A stretch of DNA of 64,000 nucleotides from Setaria digitata (GCA_003640385.1 RCAB01000007.1:496001-560000), one strand, 5' to 3'. Positions 12,401 through 24,464 are shown, numbered from the stretch's first letter. Numbers and translations are program-made. Notes: generated by a model from the sequence alone, not told the origin.

Positions 12401-14623
12401 TTTAATAGTGAAAAATAATTTTGTTATTTTTTAAAAATCAATTCTGTTTGATGTATTTAATTCATTTGAAATTTATGTTTTGGATAATACATATTTCTTA
12501 TTTAAGTGTTACGAATAAAGATTTTTACTTTATGAGATTATCTACGGTTCATGAAGAACGTACTAAGATTCTTTTGTATTGATTATTTTGTGCTTTACAT
12601 TTCAAGTTCTGTTTTCCTTTTTTTTTCTAGATGATTTGAATCAGCTAACTACATAGTTTTAGGAACAGATTGGCTCATTGTTATTGTTTGAATCATCAAA
12701 TTTAAAAGAAGGAACTTTGACGAGTCTGAACGAATATGTGGATCGAATGGAAAAAGATCAAAATGAAATTTTCTATTTGTTTGCTCCAAGGTAAAGTTTT
12801 CTTCTAGCATGTTGTTTTGATTGTAATATAATTTTTAGTTACCCGAGATTTTGGAAGTGTCAGTTAAGCTAGAATTTTTCAAAACTTGAATAACTCTGGA
12901 GGAAATTGTATGTCCTAGATTATTTCTAGAGGAGAGAAGAATTCATTATCAGCATATTCGTCGACCCTAACTTAAGTTGCTTTTATTTTCACAGCCGCCA
13001 GCTTGCGGAACATTCTCCCTATTATGAAATGTTCAAATCAGGAAATAAAGAAGTTCTTTTTGCATATGATGCTGCGGATGAAGTATGCTTGCTGGCCATG
13101 CAGCAGTTCCGTATGAAATCGATCAAGTCAGTGGAAAACTGGACAGGGGTTGAAGCGGGTGGTGACTCTCAAACTTCGAGTAACTTGTTTTGTATTTACA
13201 TGTCTCATCTAATATGCACCTCATTCGGAGAAAGGAGTTGAATGAGTTGTAAAGCACATGATTCATTTGCCGTTCGCTGTGTACATTGATTTTATGTACT
13301 TCAGATTGTAGGCTTCGCACTTATTTCACATTTTCATTTGCTACCTCTTACCTCGTTGAGAAGAAAATATATAATTATACTGTACTTAATAGAGTTAAAG
13401 AATATGCGCTGATATAAAACTTCCTGTTTGAAAACCTTAATAATTTTGTTGCAGCAACGACCGTACGTGATATGGATAAGAAAGACTTGCTAGATTGGCT
13501 AAAAAATACGTTAGGGAGCGTGAAAGTGAATGATATAAAGGTATCATCTTGAATCATTTCATCATTATTAGTATGTAGTACAAACAGTAGTTTTCAAAGC
13601 TAAAAATTTTTATTAATGAAGTGCTTGGTTATCATTTCATTGTCAAAGCAAATGATGTACTTAATGATCTATTATAATTTCATCGAAATATTTGATTTAG
13701 TTGCATGAAAAACCTTTTTTCCGTAAATTTATTGGGCTAAAAAACGGTAAACTGTACAAATTGAGTTGTAAAAATAAACTGTACAAATTATATATTCCTC
13801 AAGTCAGTTAAAACCTGAAAATATAAACTATTCGAAATTGGAATTAATCTCATGTACAGTTTATCAGACGATAAAATCATGGAAGTTACTCTGCTTGTTA
13901 GCGAATAACTATTCTCTAGTAATTCAGTTCTATCTAATCGACTTCATGAGTTTTGACAGTCTCAAAATTTTCTTTTAAATATTTATCCCCACATACATTA
14001 TAAAGTCTTATCCAGGAAATGTTTTAACAAAAGTAAAATTTCCATCCTTCATACATTCCAGAGCTCGAGTGCGACAAGTGAACATCCGTGTATGATCACT
14101 ATTGGTGCGGAGATGGGTGCTGCTCGCCATTTCCTCCGTATTGGACAGGTCAAGGGCAACGAGCACCTATCTTTTTTAAAGCCAACTCTTCATGTCAACC
14201 TAAATCACCCAATTATTAGTGCTTTGACCAAGCTCCATAAATCGGAACCAGTAGTAGCAAGCCTAGTTGCTGAACAGGTACTAATATATATGTATATATA
14301 TACTTTATTAGTACCTATATATATAATTACATATATATATATATATATATATTTATGATCGAATAATTCAAATTTCTAATTTTCATGCAATTTGTATTGT
14401 ATAAGTTCTCAAGTTCAGTGAGGAATTTAATGATTCTTACTGAAAATTTGTGCATTAAAAAATTGAAAACTGGTAATAAAAAGCAAATATTTTCGATTTT
14501 CAGATCTATGATAACGCCCTGGTAACTTGTGGATTGATGAAAGATTCATCGAAAATGGTTGACCGGGTTAACCGATTGCTAAGTGAACTTCTAAAACCTA
14601 AGTCTTCGATACTTACACCTTAA
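9410..14623 (+). CDS. hsp-75/TRAP1: Mitochondrial HSP90-family chaperone TRAP1
   Basis: Twelve exons join in frame to 675 aa: 9410-9622, 9754-9961, 10279-10447, 10624-10936, 11442-11567, 11734-11849, 12142-12289, 12663-12790, 12995-13179, 13455-13540, 14062-14277 and 14504-14623. The N-terminus ([19 protein letters not shown]) is basic and hydroxylated like a mitochondrial presequence. The GHKL ATPase motifs are all present: [25 protein letters not shown] and [14 protein letters not shown]. The middle domain has [13 protein letters not shown] and [13 protein letters not shown], whose arginine is the conserved ATP-contacting residue of the family. The C-terminal dimer region ([11 protein letters not shown]) is present. 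There is no MEEVD tail, as expected for TRAP1 rather than cytosolic HSP90. The function known for the family is ATP-dependent folding in the mitochondrial matrix and control of respiration. Exon 6 fits only with the donor GTAATA at 11850. Exon 3 begins inside an assembly duplication. Confidence 0.95.
10103..10292. repeat. Direct repeat around a single N (10191) overlapping TRAP1 exon 3
   Basis: Bases 10103-10190 and 10193-10292 are near-identical copies. The right copy has an extra 13-base internal duplication. Both copies include the intron end and the first codons of TRAP1 exon 3. Only the right copy continues into the exon, so the left one is a truncated assembly duplicate. Confidence 0.85.
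14284..14353. repeat. (TA)n microsatellite in TRAP1 intron 11
   Basis: Runs of alternating TA broken by short spacers begin immediately after the exon 11 donor. Confidence 0.8.
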
Positions 14624-15157
14624 TTTGCATGCTGATTTGTTATTTGTTTTTTTTTTCTTTTTTTTCTTTAGTTATTTAAATCGACAGGTGATATTTCGAA
14701 TCGAGTCGCCAGCATGGTTTTTTAGCGTAAGATATTTAAAAAAAAAAACTCTGGTTTTTCAAAAATTTATGGGGCTGAAAAGGAAATATAGAATTAATAA
14801 GGATTTTTGGCAGTGAAATTTTATGACAATTCGCTTTTCGTGATACACATGAAGTTATTGTTAAACTAGAAGAATTTGTTAGATTATATGATGAAATTTT
14901 TTAAATCTGCAATCTCAACAAATCTTTTGATTCATGTTATTCATGTTAATGTTATATTGCGCTGCTAACTGAATAAACATTGTCAGAAATGGAGAAAGTT
15001 CGCATATCTCTCTAGGGGATTACAGATCCAGACAGTATTCTTCTGATACAGCCTTCCTGGAACACATCAGTTGTAATCTTCTAATCTCGAGTAGTAATTG
15101 CATGTTAGTGTATTCTTCCTAGTTTAATTAACATTGTCGACGTAGAAAGTTGGGAGG
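14624..15157. other. TRAP1 3' UTR and Derlin 5' region
   Basis: This 534-base gap has T-rich sequence and AATAAA at 14972-14977. A GTCGACGTAG acceptor-like site lies about 15 bases before the Derlin ATG. The spacing is short enough for an operon but does not prove one. Confidence 0.45.
14972..14977 (+). terminator. Poly(A) signal AATAAA of TRAP1
   Basis: Canonical hexamer 349 bases after the TRAP1 stop and 180 bases before the Derlin start. Confidence 0.45.
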
Positions 15158-17140
15158 ATGCAGGCTCTACTGCAAGCATATGAGGATATGCCTCCTGTAA
15201 CGAGGATTTATACGACCGCTTGTGTTTTAACCACACTTGCAGTGGTAAGTATTTGAATTATTAGTTGTGAATTTGTAATAATCTAGAAGTTATTTCGGTA
15301 CAGAATCTGTAAATCTTTCGTAGGCAAAAAAATTATTTTCCATACTTATAAAAAAAACATATAGTTATTACACGTACAAGTTCCCTAATCGCTTGTCGTC
15401 CCTCTTGTTTTGGATTTTTTATAAAAAAATATGTCAATGAGATTTACTGAATTTTCGTGCAGTTTTATTCATTTAATGTGACTATAATGGCCTTAAATTT
15501 CAGCAGCTGGATTTTGTTACTCCGTTCCACTTATACTTTAACTGGAACTTAATTATTTATGATTATCAGGTATGTTGACTATTTACTGGGATCTGTGCTA
15601 TATATTAGTAAATTCGTCATTGTACAATGGTTCAGAAAGTTGACTGGATATTCCTGATAAATTCTGCTTAAATACTAGCTAGCCATATTGCATTAAATTT
15701 TTTGATTGCTACTGTTCTTGTTTTTAAAGAAATTACTTTCAGTTTTGGCGACTGTTAACGTCGTTCTGTTTCTTTGGTTCATTCGGGTTTAGTTTCTTGT
15801 TCAATATGATTTTCACATACCGATATTGCATGATGCTTGAGGAAGGTTCATTTCGTGGGCGACGTGCTGACTTCGCTTTTATGTTCATCTATGGAGCAGT
15901 TTTTATGGTAACATATTTTGTGCACTAGTGGTAGAATATCAACTATTATATTAAAGTTGTGACTCTAAAAGAAATATATTAGTCCATTATCCAAAAAATT
16001 TTCCTTTACAATTGGATTTTGTTAAAGCATAGAACCTACTGGACTCTTCTTGGTCTTTCTCTTAAGTGTTATGAAGATATATGGAGCTTTTGAGATTTGC
16101 TAATGTCGAATTATTGCTCCATAACTTTTTAAGATTAGAAAAACTTCCGATTGGTGTTAAAAGTCGAAATAGTTAGTGAGATTTCAAAAAGTTTACTATT
16201 ACTTGTAGTGGATGCAAAATGTGTAGGGCATTAGTTATCAGTCGATATTTGAAAAGATTCTTGACTTTGCAGTGCTGGATTTCTTTCTAAGCCTAAGCCA
16301 TGCCTCTGCCTTTTCCTATTTAATAAGTTTAGGATGAATATCCATCCTGTCTTTGATTGTTGTGAGTTCTGTCTTTGATTGTATAGTGTACTTTCCCATC
16401 AGTTTTTTTTTAGATTGTTTGTGGTACCTTTGTGCATATGGTATTTCTGGGACAGGCTTTTACTATTATGCTCGTTTATGTTTGGAGTAGACGGAATCCA
16501 TATGTACGCATGAATTTTTTTGGCGTACTCAGCTTTAATGCTCCCTACTTACCGTGGGTGCTGCTTTTATTCTCACTCCTTCTTGGCAACAATGCTATCG
16601 TTGATTTTATGGGTAAGTAAAATTCAAGTAATTTGACATATCACATGCTTAGTTCAAAGATCCTTATGGAAAATTTGAGGAACTTAAACAGTTCAGATTT
16701 TCAGATTTTTATTTTGATTAAATTTATGTCAGTTCGGGTTGTTAATTTGTTTCGTCAGGGATAAGAGAGATGTTTTATCAGTTTTAGAATACATTATTCA
16801 CCTGATCCTTTCGTTATTTGTGCAACTCCTTTTGGAGAGGATCAATAAAATATTTAGTGCTCACTTGTCGCTGAGAAAAATGATTGAAATTAAGCAATGT
16901 TTCTTTACAATGTTTTACTTGCTGTTTTAATCTTATCTAGCAATATTTTCAGGAATTGCATGTGGCCATTTCTATTTCTTCCTTGAAGATGTGTTTCCGT
17001 TACAACAGAACGGTTTTCGTGTGCTGGAAACGCCTCATCTGTTAAAATGGCTGCTAGACCCGGTTCCTATTGCACCAATTGATGTAAATGAACGACCTGG
17101 TGGTTTTAACTGGGGTGAACAGCCGGCCAGACCTGAATAA
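15158..17140 (+). CDS. der-2: Derlin-2-type ER membrane protein (ERAD)
   Basis: Five exons join in frame to 234 aa: 15158-15244, 15504-15569, 15743-15907, 16414-16612 and 16953-17140. Derlin hallmarks run in order. The N-terminus has [15 protein letters not shown]. The loop and second helix carry FWRLLTSF and [24 protein letters not shown] follows, then [20 protein letters not shown]. The WSR motif and the Gx3G-like [13 protein letters not shown] are rhomboid-pseudoprotease signatures. The C-terminus ([11 protein letters not shown]) matches Derlin-2/3 better than Derlin-1. Several hydrophobic segments indicate a multi-pass ER membrane protein. Family role: a rhomboid-fold component that retrotranslocates misfolded ER proteins to p97 and the proteasome. 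It follows TRAP1 on the same strand, the same adjacency I recall in C. elegans. Confidence 0.94.
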
Positions 17141-17362
17141 TCCACACAACAGTCTGTTCTATGAATGTTATTCTGTGTTCAATCTCTTGCGGAAATTCCT
17201 AGGTATTTAGAGGTTTCAAAGAATGTAACTTTATATATTTATTAGAATTCCCTTATTTTTATTTTTGATATTTTTTAAAAGGTCACTAGTTGTTCACATT
17301 GACCCGTGTATCCCAGTGATTGAACACGTTTGAATGCGCATTGATCACTGCCGTTACTTCCT

Positions 17363-17368
17363 AATAAA
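17363..17368 (+). terminator. Poly(A) signal AATAAA of the Derlin gene
   Basis: Canonical hexamer 223 bases after the stop codon. Confidence 0.5.
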
Positions 17369-18220
17369 AGAAGATTGGAAATAAGGATTACCATATAACT
17401 AGCCCAGAATCAAAGTGGAGTTGCTGTTGATTCTCCTCATGGCGAAAAGGATTATTTCAAACTGTTTTACTCTTCTAAATCTTCTCTTTTATACTGTGAT
17501 ATAGTTCTGAAACCTGATCGAATGGGTCACTCATTCGTTCCATTTTCTTTACAGTTTCCTTTGGATGCGCATAACATCAAGTGATATGTAGTAGTGTAAC
17601 AGGCTGATTCATGTAGGTTGAATGTATTTGGTAAATGAATATATTATTTTAATCGCAAATCTGGTTATAAGCTACTTAAAAAGTAACATAATGGGTCATT
17701 TTTCTCAAAGTGATCACTGGCACTTCATCATCAGTGTTCATGAAATTCGACTGGGCAAAATTGATCGAGTACGAAGGATTTTATCATAACTCGATTTAGA
17801 GAACGGAGATCTTTGTAGAAGGACGTTGCGTCCTTTTCAGAAAGGTGGTAGTCTGTTTCTGAAAAGAATGCGTTGAGCACGGCAAAAATGTAACTTAGTT
17901 CTCTTCCGAGGAAGTGTCATTGACAATCCACTCTTCAAGCTAGTGCTGCAGTTCCTCAACTTGTCCTGACTATAGTTAGGATTTAACGAACTACCGCGTG
18001 AATCAGTCATCTTCAACTTTTGCAAATCCGTTTAGTATCATTAACCTAGTGTTGAAAGTAAATTCTGGTTTTTATTCCGTAGGCACATTTATGCATTTAC
18101 ATTAATGTTTAATGACAGCTCTTCCAGTTTTTGGATAGTGATTGCCTTACCTTAGTCATTTTACGAGACGATAATTTATCCTTGATGATAGAGTAGCAAG
18201 TATCTCTCATAAGAAAATGT

Positions 18221-18229
18221 GTATTTCAG
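18221..18229 (+). other. Candidate trans-splice acceptor for the drebrin-like gene
   Basis: GTATTTCAG, close to the nematode acceptor consensus TTTTCAG, lies 36 bases before the ATG with no upstream exon to join. Confidence 0.45.
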
Positions 18230-18265
18230 TTAGTAATGAATGTTGTAACATGAGCACCTAACGGT

Positions 18266-21200
18266 ATGACGCTAAATATTTTGACACACCAAAAGGATAT
18301 TCTATCTGCGTACGATGTTGTAGTGAAATCACCAAACTGTGACCATTGGTCTGTCTAATTTATTTCATTCTCTTATTTATATTTGGGTTAAAAGTATAAC
18401 ACTCTCAGTTATTTTAATACCATATCACGACCATTTATATTATTTATTCATTTTATTTCTGTATTTCTTACGGTGGTTTTAGCTGACATAGTCTTTTTGA
18501 TATATTTCTTACTATGGATTGTTTCTTGGAAAGACTGACAAGGTATTTTGATGACATTTCGGGATGTCCAAAGGTCATGGAAAAATCCAATAAATGTACT
18601 TTTTGTTTTCACGAAACTTCAGGAGGCGCTTTTCAGGGTGATTCTGGAATATGAAAGTAATTCGAATATCATTAAAGTGGCTGATACTGGAGGTATTGAA
18701 TGATTAAAAATTTGGAGATGTTAGGACTGATAGAATTTTTATCTTCAGTATGATTAAGCAGATTGGTTTTATATATAAGTGTGTGGTACAACATTTTAGC
18801 AAGAAGTAAAAATTAATATCCGTTGTTGAAAATGTTGGTTTCAACAGATGGAGGTATGGAAGAACTGTCGAGAAGCTTTACAGCTGGAAGATTGCAGTAC
18901 GGTATCGGAGCCGTCAAATGGGGTGCATCAGCTAGTGCAAAAATCGTTCTTATTCATTGGGTAATGTCGTATTTTTTTCGTTTTACTTACTAAAATTTCT
19001 GTATATGGTTTTTTTTTTATTTAGAAAGAATTAGTGGTGTGATTCTCAACCTTCGACAGTTCTTATACCAATTATTAATGGTGGAAGTGTAATAAACAGA
19101 TACATTTCAGCAAGGTGAAGGTGTTCCGTCATCACGTTTGGTTGCAACTGCTAACCACGCTACTGAATTGAAACGATTTTTGCGTGGCGTACATGTGGTA
19201 TGTTTTCAAGGAGGAATGAGAAAATTTTGTGCATTTAACACTCTATATTTCAATTTTATTGTCAATCTTCTTTTTACTTTTTTTTTTTTATGACTGGAGT
19301 CTCTAAAGACGTTTTGGACATTTTTCAGATAACTACATCTTTATGTAAAATAATTAGCTAGATTTGTGTCACTATGCAAGCTAATTAATTAATCGGTGCT
19401 TTATTGAAGTCATAAGTCTTCTGCAGTTCTCCTTTAGATTGTAATTGCTCGTAGCGAAGAAGATGCTGATATGGAAAGCATATTACGTGTAGTGAGCAGA
19501 TTGCCAGGTGTAAGTGAATTTACACCAACGTTGACTGAACTTTCAGAATTCACACATCCATCAACAGTTGGGACTGTTTACCAACCGGTCAAACCGAAAA
19601 AGTTCGTCTCATTTTCGACATACACCTATAAAATAATACTTTTGGTATGCCGAGTTTTTTGATTTAAAAATGTTAACTTTGCAATTAGTTATCGTAATGT
19701 GTATCTAAAACTCAAAATTCCTTATCATTGTTTAGCCTTGAGCATTGGTATGAAGAATCTCAATCATCGATTATCGTCTTTACGAAAAAGGTCCATAATA
19801 CGCCTGCTGCTTAGCCAAATAACTCATCAAAAACTTTATATTTTATAGACTAGCATGTTGCAGTACGGTTTAAGCTTGCATATAATTTCCTGTATTTTAA
19901 TATTGCCCTTCATACGGACTGAACCTTGAGGGACCTAGGCAGTATTTATGGTACTGTCACTTTTGCAGTGAAATTGATGCAAGTAGTCGGGAAAGTTTCT
20001 GGAAGGAAGTAAGGGCGCAAGAGAATGACCGAATTGCTGAAGAAAGAAGACGAGAAAAAGAAAAGAATGAAATAGTCATTCGTGAAAGAAATGAATTAAG
20101 CGAACGGTTGCATGCTCAGCTATGTTCAGAAGAAGAAGTCAAGAGAGCGAAAGAACCTTCAAAGATAAACATATGTTGGTTTTGTTTTAGAAAATTTCGC
20201 TCATCTTAGATAGTGATGTAAAGAATGTTGAGGACTATATGGCGCTACGGCAATAAATGAGTGATTTCTCATCAAAAACTCCTAATAAGGTGAATTGCAC
20301 GTTGATGTTTTATGGGTCGATTATCTTACGCTTGTTTTTACTGTTAACATATAGTGCGGAATAGAATCTTTAGTGTAATGATATTTCCTAAAAAATGAAG
20401 TTATTCTGAAATAAATGATGTGGGTGACATTTGACCACTGAAACTATTGCAGGTGAGGAAAATATAGTTCGAGGGAGTGATTTAGTACAGGAAAGGAAGA
20501 TTATGTTTGAGAAAGTATCTAGTGATTCACAGCAGTCTATCGCAAAACACCATAAAGTGCTTCAAGCGGCTAAAGATCAAGGAGGAAGAAAACAAGCTTC
20601 CACGTGCTTCTCGGGCGATGTGAATATCATACCGGTGAATCGCTTGGAGAAAAGATCAGACGAAACATTTCATGCGGTGCCTGAGATAACTTCGCAGCAG
20701 ACTCAAAATGGGCGGAACACTGAAGCTGCATTAAGCAACTCTGTCATCAATAAAGGAAACAATACTTTTACTCAGCAAGATGTATTTGTTGAAGTTGAGA
20801 ACGGTGCGACTCAAATAATGGGCGATGCAAATCCATCACTTGGACTGCGTGTTATAGCTCTGTGGGACTATCAAGCTGGTAAGTTTGCATTTATGATAAT
20901 TTTTTAATAAATGCTGCTTTTGTTATGTATCTACCAATATTGTTTCCTGCGGGCACTTTTCATTACTCCTGATTACCTTGCACTTTCTTGTTTGTTAAGG
21001 AACTGTGTTGTAAAAGTTTTCTTTACACTGCTGCTATTTCTTTACACATATGGAAAATATATTTACTTAATGGTCGTAATTCAGTTTTCGCTATACGAAA
21101 TTATCAGTTGATGTTTGTCATGATTTTCGCCGAAATTTAAGTACCGTTTTTAGCTGATGAAACTGAAATTTCTTTCAATCCGGATGATGTTATTACGGAA

Positions 21201-21290
21201 GTGGATCAAATTGATGAAGGTTGGTGGAGAGGTCGAGCCCCTGATGGTCGGTATGGACTTTTCCCTGCTAATTACGTCAGTCTGTTATGA
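18266..21290 (+). CDS. dbn-1: Drebrin-like protein (ADF-H + SH3), actin-binding adaptor
   Basis: Eight exons give about 423 aa: 18266-18348, 18637-18692, 18848-18960, 19111-19197, 19438-19601, 19969 to about 20174, 20453-20878 and 21154-21290. The ADF-homology domain (residues about 1-135) starts [19 protein letters not shown]. It continues through [30 protein letters not shown] and [15 protein letters not shown]. An Arg/Glu-rich helical stretch follows ([20 protein letters not shown]). A polar linker leads to a C-terminal SH3 domain with ALWDYQA, DEGWWRG and [11 protein letters not shown], ending at the final residue as in Abp1/drebrin-like proteins. Family role: links F-actin to endocytosis and membrane trafficking. 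The first exon was placed because its Trp codon is completed exactly by the acceptor at 18636. The exon 6 donor is uncertain: phase requires 20174 (GTTGGT) or 20123 (GTTCAG), and neither is a strong site. Confidence 0.88.
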
Positions 21291-22183
21291 CGGCTTTTCT
21301 TTATTTTTTTGCGAGAGTTTAAACAAGATATGTATGACATCACAGGTCAGCTTCAAAATGTAGTATTTTATTTACTAGTCTTTATTTACTAGCATGTTTC
21401 ATTCCAGTTTTGTTGCTAAATTTTTTCGTTGATTTTGCTTCGTTTGTACCCTCTATCTTCCAAAATAACTTTTTTTTTCTCGATTTATTACCAAATATTA
21501 ATAAATCAGTATTAAAATGTTAAGGCAACGATTTCTGCCAATTAATCAATCAATTAACTGATGTCTTTTGCTTTTTCTCCCAACTTCTTAAAAATATTCC
21601 AGCAATCTGATTTATTTTTATGTCACTCCTTGGGATAAAAAGTTCCTGGTTCTATCTTGCTTTTCGCGTATTTGGTGTTTTTTCAATTTATTGTTAGTGA
21701 CATTTCTTTTGATTTATCGGCCAGTAATCTTTTTGTATTTGGTATATTGCTGTTTGATTATATTTGCATGCACGTACATGTTGTTCTTCACATATGATTG
21801 GGACTTACTTTCTTAATTTTCGATTAATTGTGATTTGAAGCGTGAATTGAAAATCTCCAGCAATCGAAAACTGCAAAAGTGCCATTCTTCAGCAACCGCG
21901 GCATCATTATCACTATATAATATTGGAACGGTTAACGTGAACAATCAATTTAATACTTGTTAAAGGGTACTAACGGTGGGAGCACACACACAAACACACA
22001 CGCGCACACATCATTATTGTTAGTGTCGAATGTATGGTATGGGTGCATGCATCTATGTTTGTTGTCCTTTCATTTCTATTGGGAACGTTGTACACATTGA
22101 AAGGAATAAAACCGAAACCGTGTGGTTCGTCGGGGAAATAACAACGACCCGAGACGGGGCGAAGCGCAGTTCGTCGAATAACG
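21291..22183. other. Intergenic region with CA-rich tract
   Basis: T-rich 3' UTR-like sequence is followed by a CA-rich tract (about 21981-22011), then a GC-richer stretch just before the next gene's start. No RNA gene or exon was recognised. Confidence 0.5.
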
Positions 22184-24464
22184 ATGGACATTTTGTTGTT
22201 CGCCGCCGTATTCGTGGCAGCTCTATTGCAGTGTAAGCACTATCAAACAGAATTTTGTTAGCAAATATTTCTTTATCGTACATTTGTAACTTATTGTGAA
22301 GTGCATATTTACTTTCATTTTTTTCCATTTCGGATGATACATGCAAAATGATTTCGAGTAATTCAGTTCTGGATGCCAGCGGAGTTCAGACATTAAAAGG
22401 TTCCATAAATGAAACGATAGAAAAATTGTAGGAGCATGAGAAGACTTTACATCTAAGCAAAAAAGATGCAGCAAAATCAATCTACCCGTTGATCTCGCTG
22501 ACGAAATTCATCTTTCAAACTTTGCTACAACTTGTATAGTTCCATCAGAGGCATAAAGAAATTTGATTTGAGAGTTGTGATTTGAATGCTGTGTTATCAC
22601 ATACCATTTATTATTAAGTGCTGATCTCATTACTGCAACTGGACTATCGAGAGCAAATAATTTAAACTATTAATACATTTAGACATCAGACCATTTTCTG
22701 GATTCAGAATAGAAGCCATCCATAGAAACGGAGCTGTTTGGATTAAGAAATTTCTCTAGATCCTTCTGGTAATTAATTAGTTTTACATTGATTTCCCTCT
22801 CTAATCTTTTGGTATTTCATTTTTAGTGAACATTGTTGCTGGGGATCACACAGACCTAAATTCATGTTTCGCTTACAAAAAAGGTTATCGACTGGAATTG
22901 GGTGCAAACGATATTGAAAGCACAGAAAGTGTGGAATTCAAAGATGACTGTCTCAGATCTTGTCTTCGATCGTTACTGTCCGGTGGATTTGTATGCCGAT
23001 CACTCATGCATATGCCCAAAGATGAAGTCCATTTTCGTTTAAATTTCGATTAAAGCAAGTCAGAAAAATATGAAAAAAAGAAACGAAGGAAGTGAGGGAG
23101 GAAAGTTGCATAGAAGCAAGAAGAGGAAGGATTTTACTATGATTTGATTTAACTGAACCATACTGATAATGATTGAAATTAATCTGTAGTGAAGCAAGGT
23201 GATGAAGCACTTTACTATTTGAGTCTCGCATCACATTCTCAACTGATAACAGAATTCAGTGTGCCTAGTGAATATTTAAAAACGCTGAAAGCTCGAAAAA
23301 TTGAATTCGTGATGATCTTCTCCCATGGGGTTTGCATGTAAAGTTTCAAATTTTAATTTTCCAGGACTGTGTGCTTACCGCACTTGACGGACAAAAAGCT
23401 GTTCGTGTAGAACAGAATCCAACCCAGATACCTGTGAACTTCTATGAAAATTTGTGTGCTAAGCTTCCAATACAAGGTTGATCTAGTCTAAAGCAATGAA
23501 TTTCTCTCTCGAACTTTTGAAACAACGTGGTAGCGTTACCAATATCTGGGATAATTTTGTTCTGTTTGTATTCCCACGCTTGTAAATATCAGTAACACCG
23601 CAATTATTTCTGTGAATATCTTTTCTGGCATATTAATTTACTGTGACACTTTTTTCGACTTTGCTCTTTCCCACCTTTTTTTTCTTAAATTTTTTCTCAT
23701 CACGTGTTGCTCCGAATTCTTCATGGAAAATTGTAGGAGGAGTTGTTGAAGGACTACTACGAGGTTTTCGAGGGGGTGACGGGATTATTAAACTGACGCA
23801 GATTCGAGGATCTAATCCGTCAACACTCATTATTCTAGATGGTGTTCACGAAGAAAAGGTTACATTTGTTTCCGTTCTGTTTCTGATGATGCTTGAAAGA
23901 GCATGAAAAACAACGGAAATGTTTCACCGTTTTCAAATTTTTTTTCAGTGGCATACTGAAAATGACAGTAACTTTTCTTCAGAACTTCGACATAATCTAT
24001 CATGAAGAAGAAATCAAGGATTGTTTTAAAATGACTCCCGATGAAAAACATAATGGGAAAAAGCTAATTACTGTAGATTCCGATGGTAGCGGAATGGTTG
24101 TTCAGGTAATTCAATTTCTTCATTCATTTTGAAAAGGATTATGATTATAAACTAAAAGAGATGAATAGGTGGTACAGGACAACCCGTCAGTTTTCTTTTT
24201 GCATTTCGAGGATTTCCTTATAAAAGACTCAAATTTAAGCCGTGGACTGAAATCGAATTTGACATACTCAACGACTCAGTTTTGAATAAAACAGTTACTG
24301 TAACTGAGAAAAGCACCGGTGAAGTCGTCCTCTGCGGGAAGCTAAAAATGAAAGTTAGTAAAGAGGAGTGGGAAAGGGCCACAAGTGATGCGCGGAAACT
24401 TGGCAAATTTTATCCAACTACTATAATTTGTATTTTCGCAAGTGTTTTCAAACAAATCCATTGA
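22184..24464 (+). CDS. Secreted PAN/Apple-domain protein with degenerate SOD-like domain
   Basis: Likely exons: 22184-22232, 22827-23026, 23365-23476, 23737-23858, 23983 to about 24085 or 24105, and about 24169-24464. Exon 1 encodes a signal peptide (MDILLFAAVFVAALLQ). Exons 2-3 form a PAN-like domain with the pattern CF..DDCLRSCLRS..FVCRSL..DCVL..ENLC. Exons 4-6 resemble the Cu/Zn-SOD fold over about 150 residues. GDGIIKLTQ aligns with the early beta-strand motif. A Cys (KDC) and a late LCGKL match the pair that forms the conserved SOD disulfide. HNGKKLITVDSDG matches the HGDLGN..AD.DG strand, and LNKTVTVTEK matches GRTLVVHEK. The last copper histidine is Thr here, and the His of HFNP is missing, so enzyme activity is unlikely. 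The exon 5/6 junction does not close in phase with the best donor. The SOD resemblance is my own reading, not a search result. Confidence 0.6.

Larger units (their letters stand above)
17141..18265. other. Intergenic region, Derlin 3' end to drebrin-like gene
   Basis: It holds the Derlin 3' UTR (AATAAA at 17363-17368) and the promoter region of the next gene. No coding exon was recognised. The one long minus-strand frame (17837-18025) has no family resemblance. Confidence 0.5.

Noticed and set aside
23190..23329. Extra exon in the PAN-domain gene that can be joined in phase (..YYLSLASHSQLITEF..)
   Set aside because: It would split the PAN Cys pattern and needs a weak GTTTAA donor. Skipping it gives MPKDE-DCVLTALDG, the normal PAN order with a phase-0 join.
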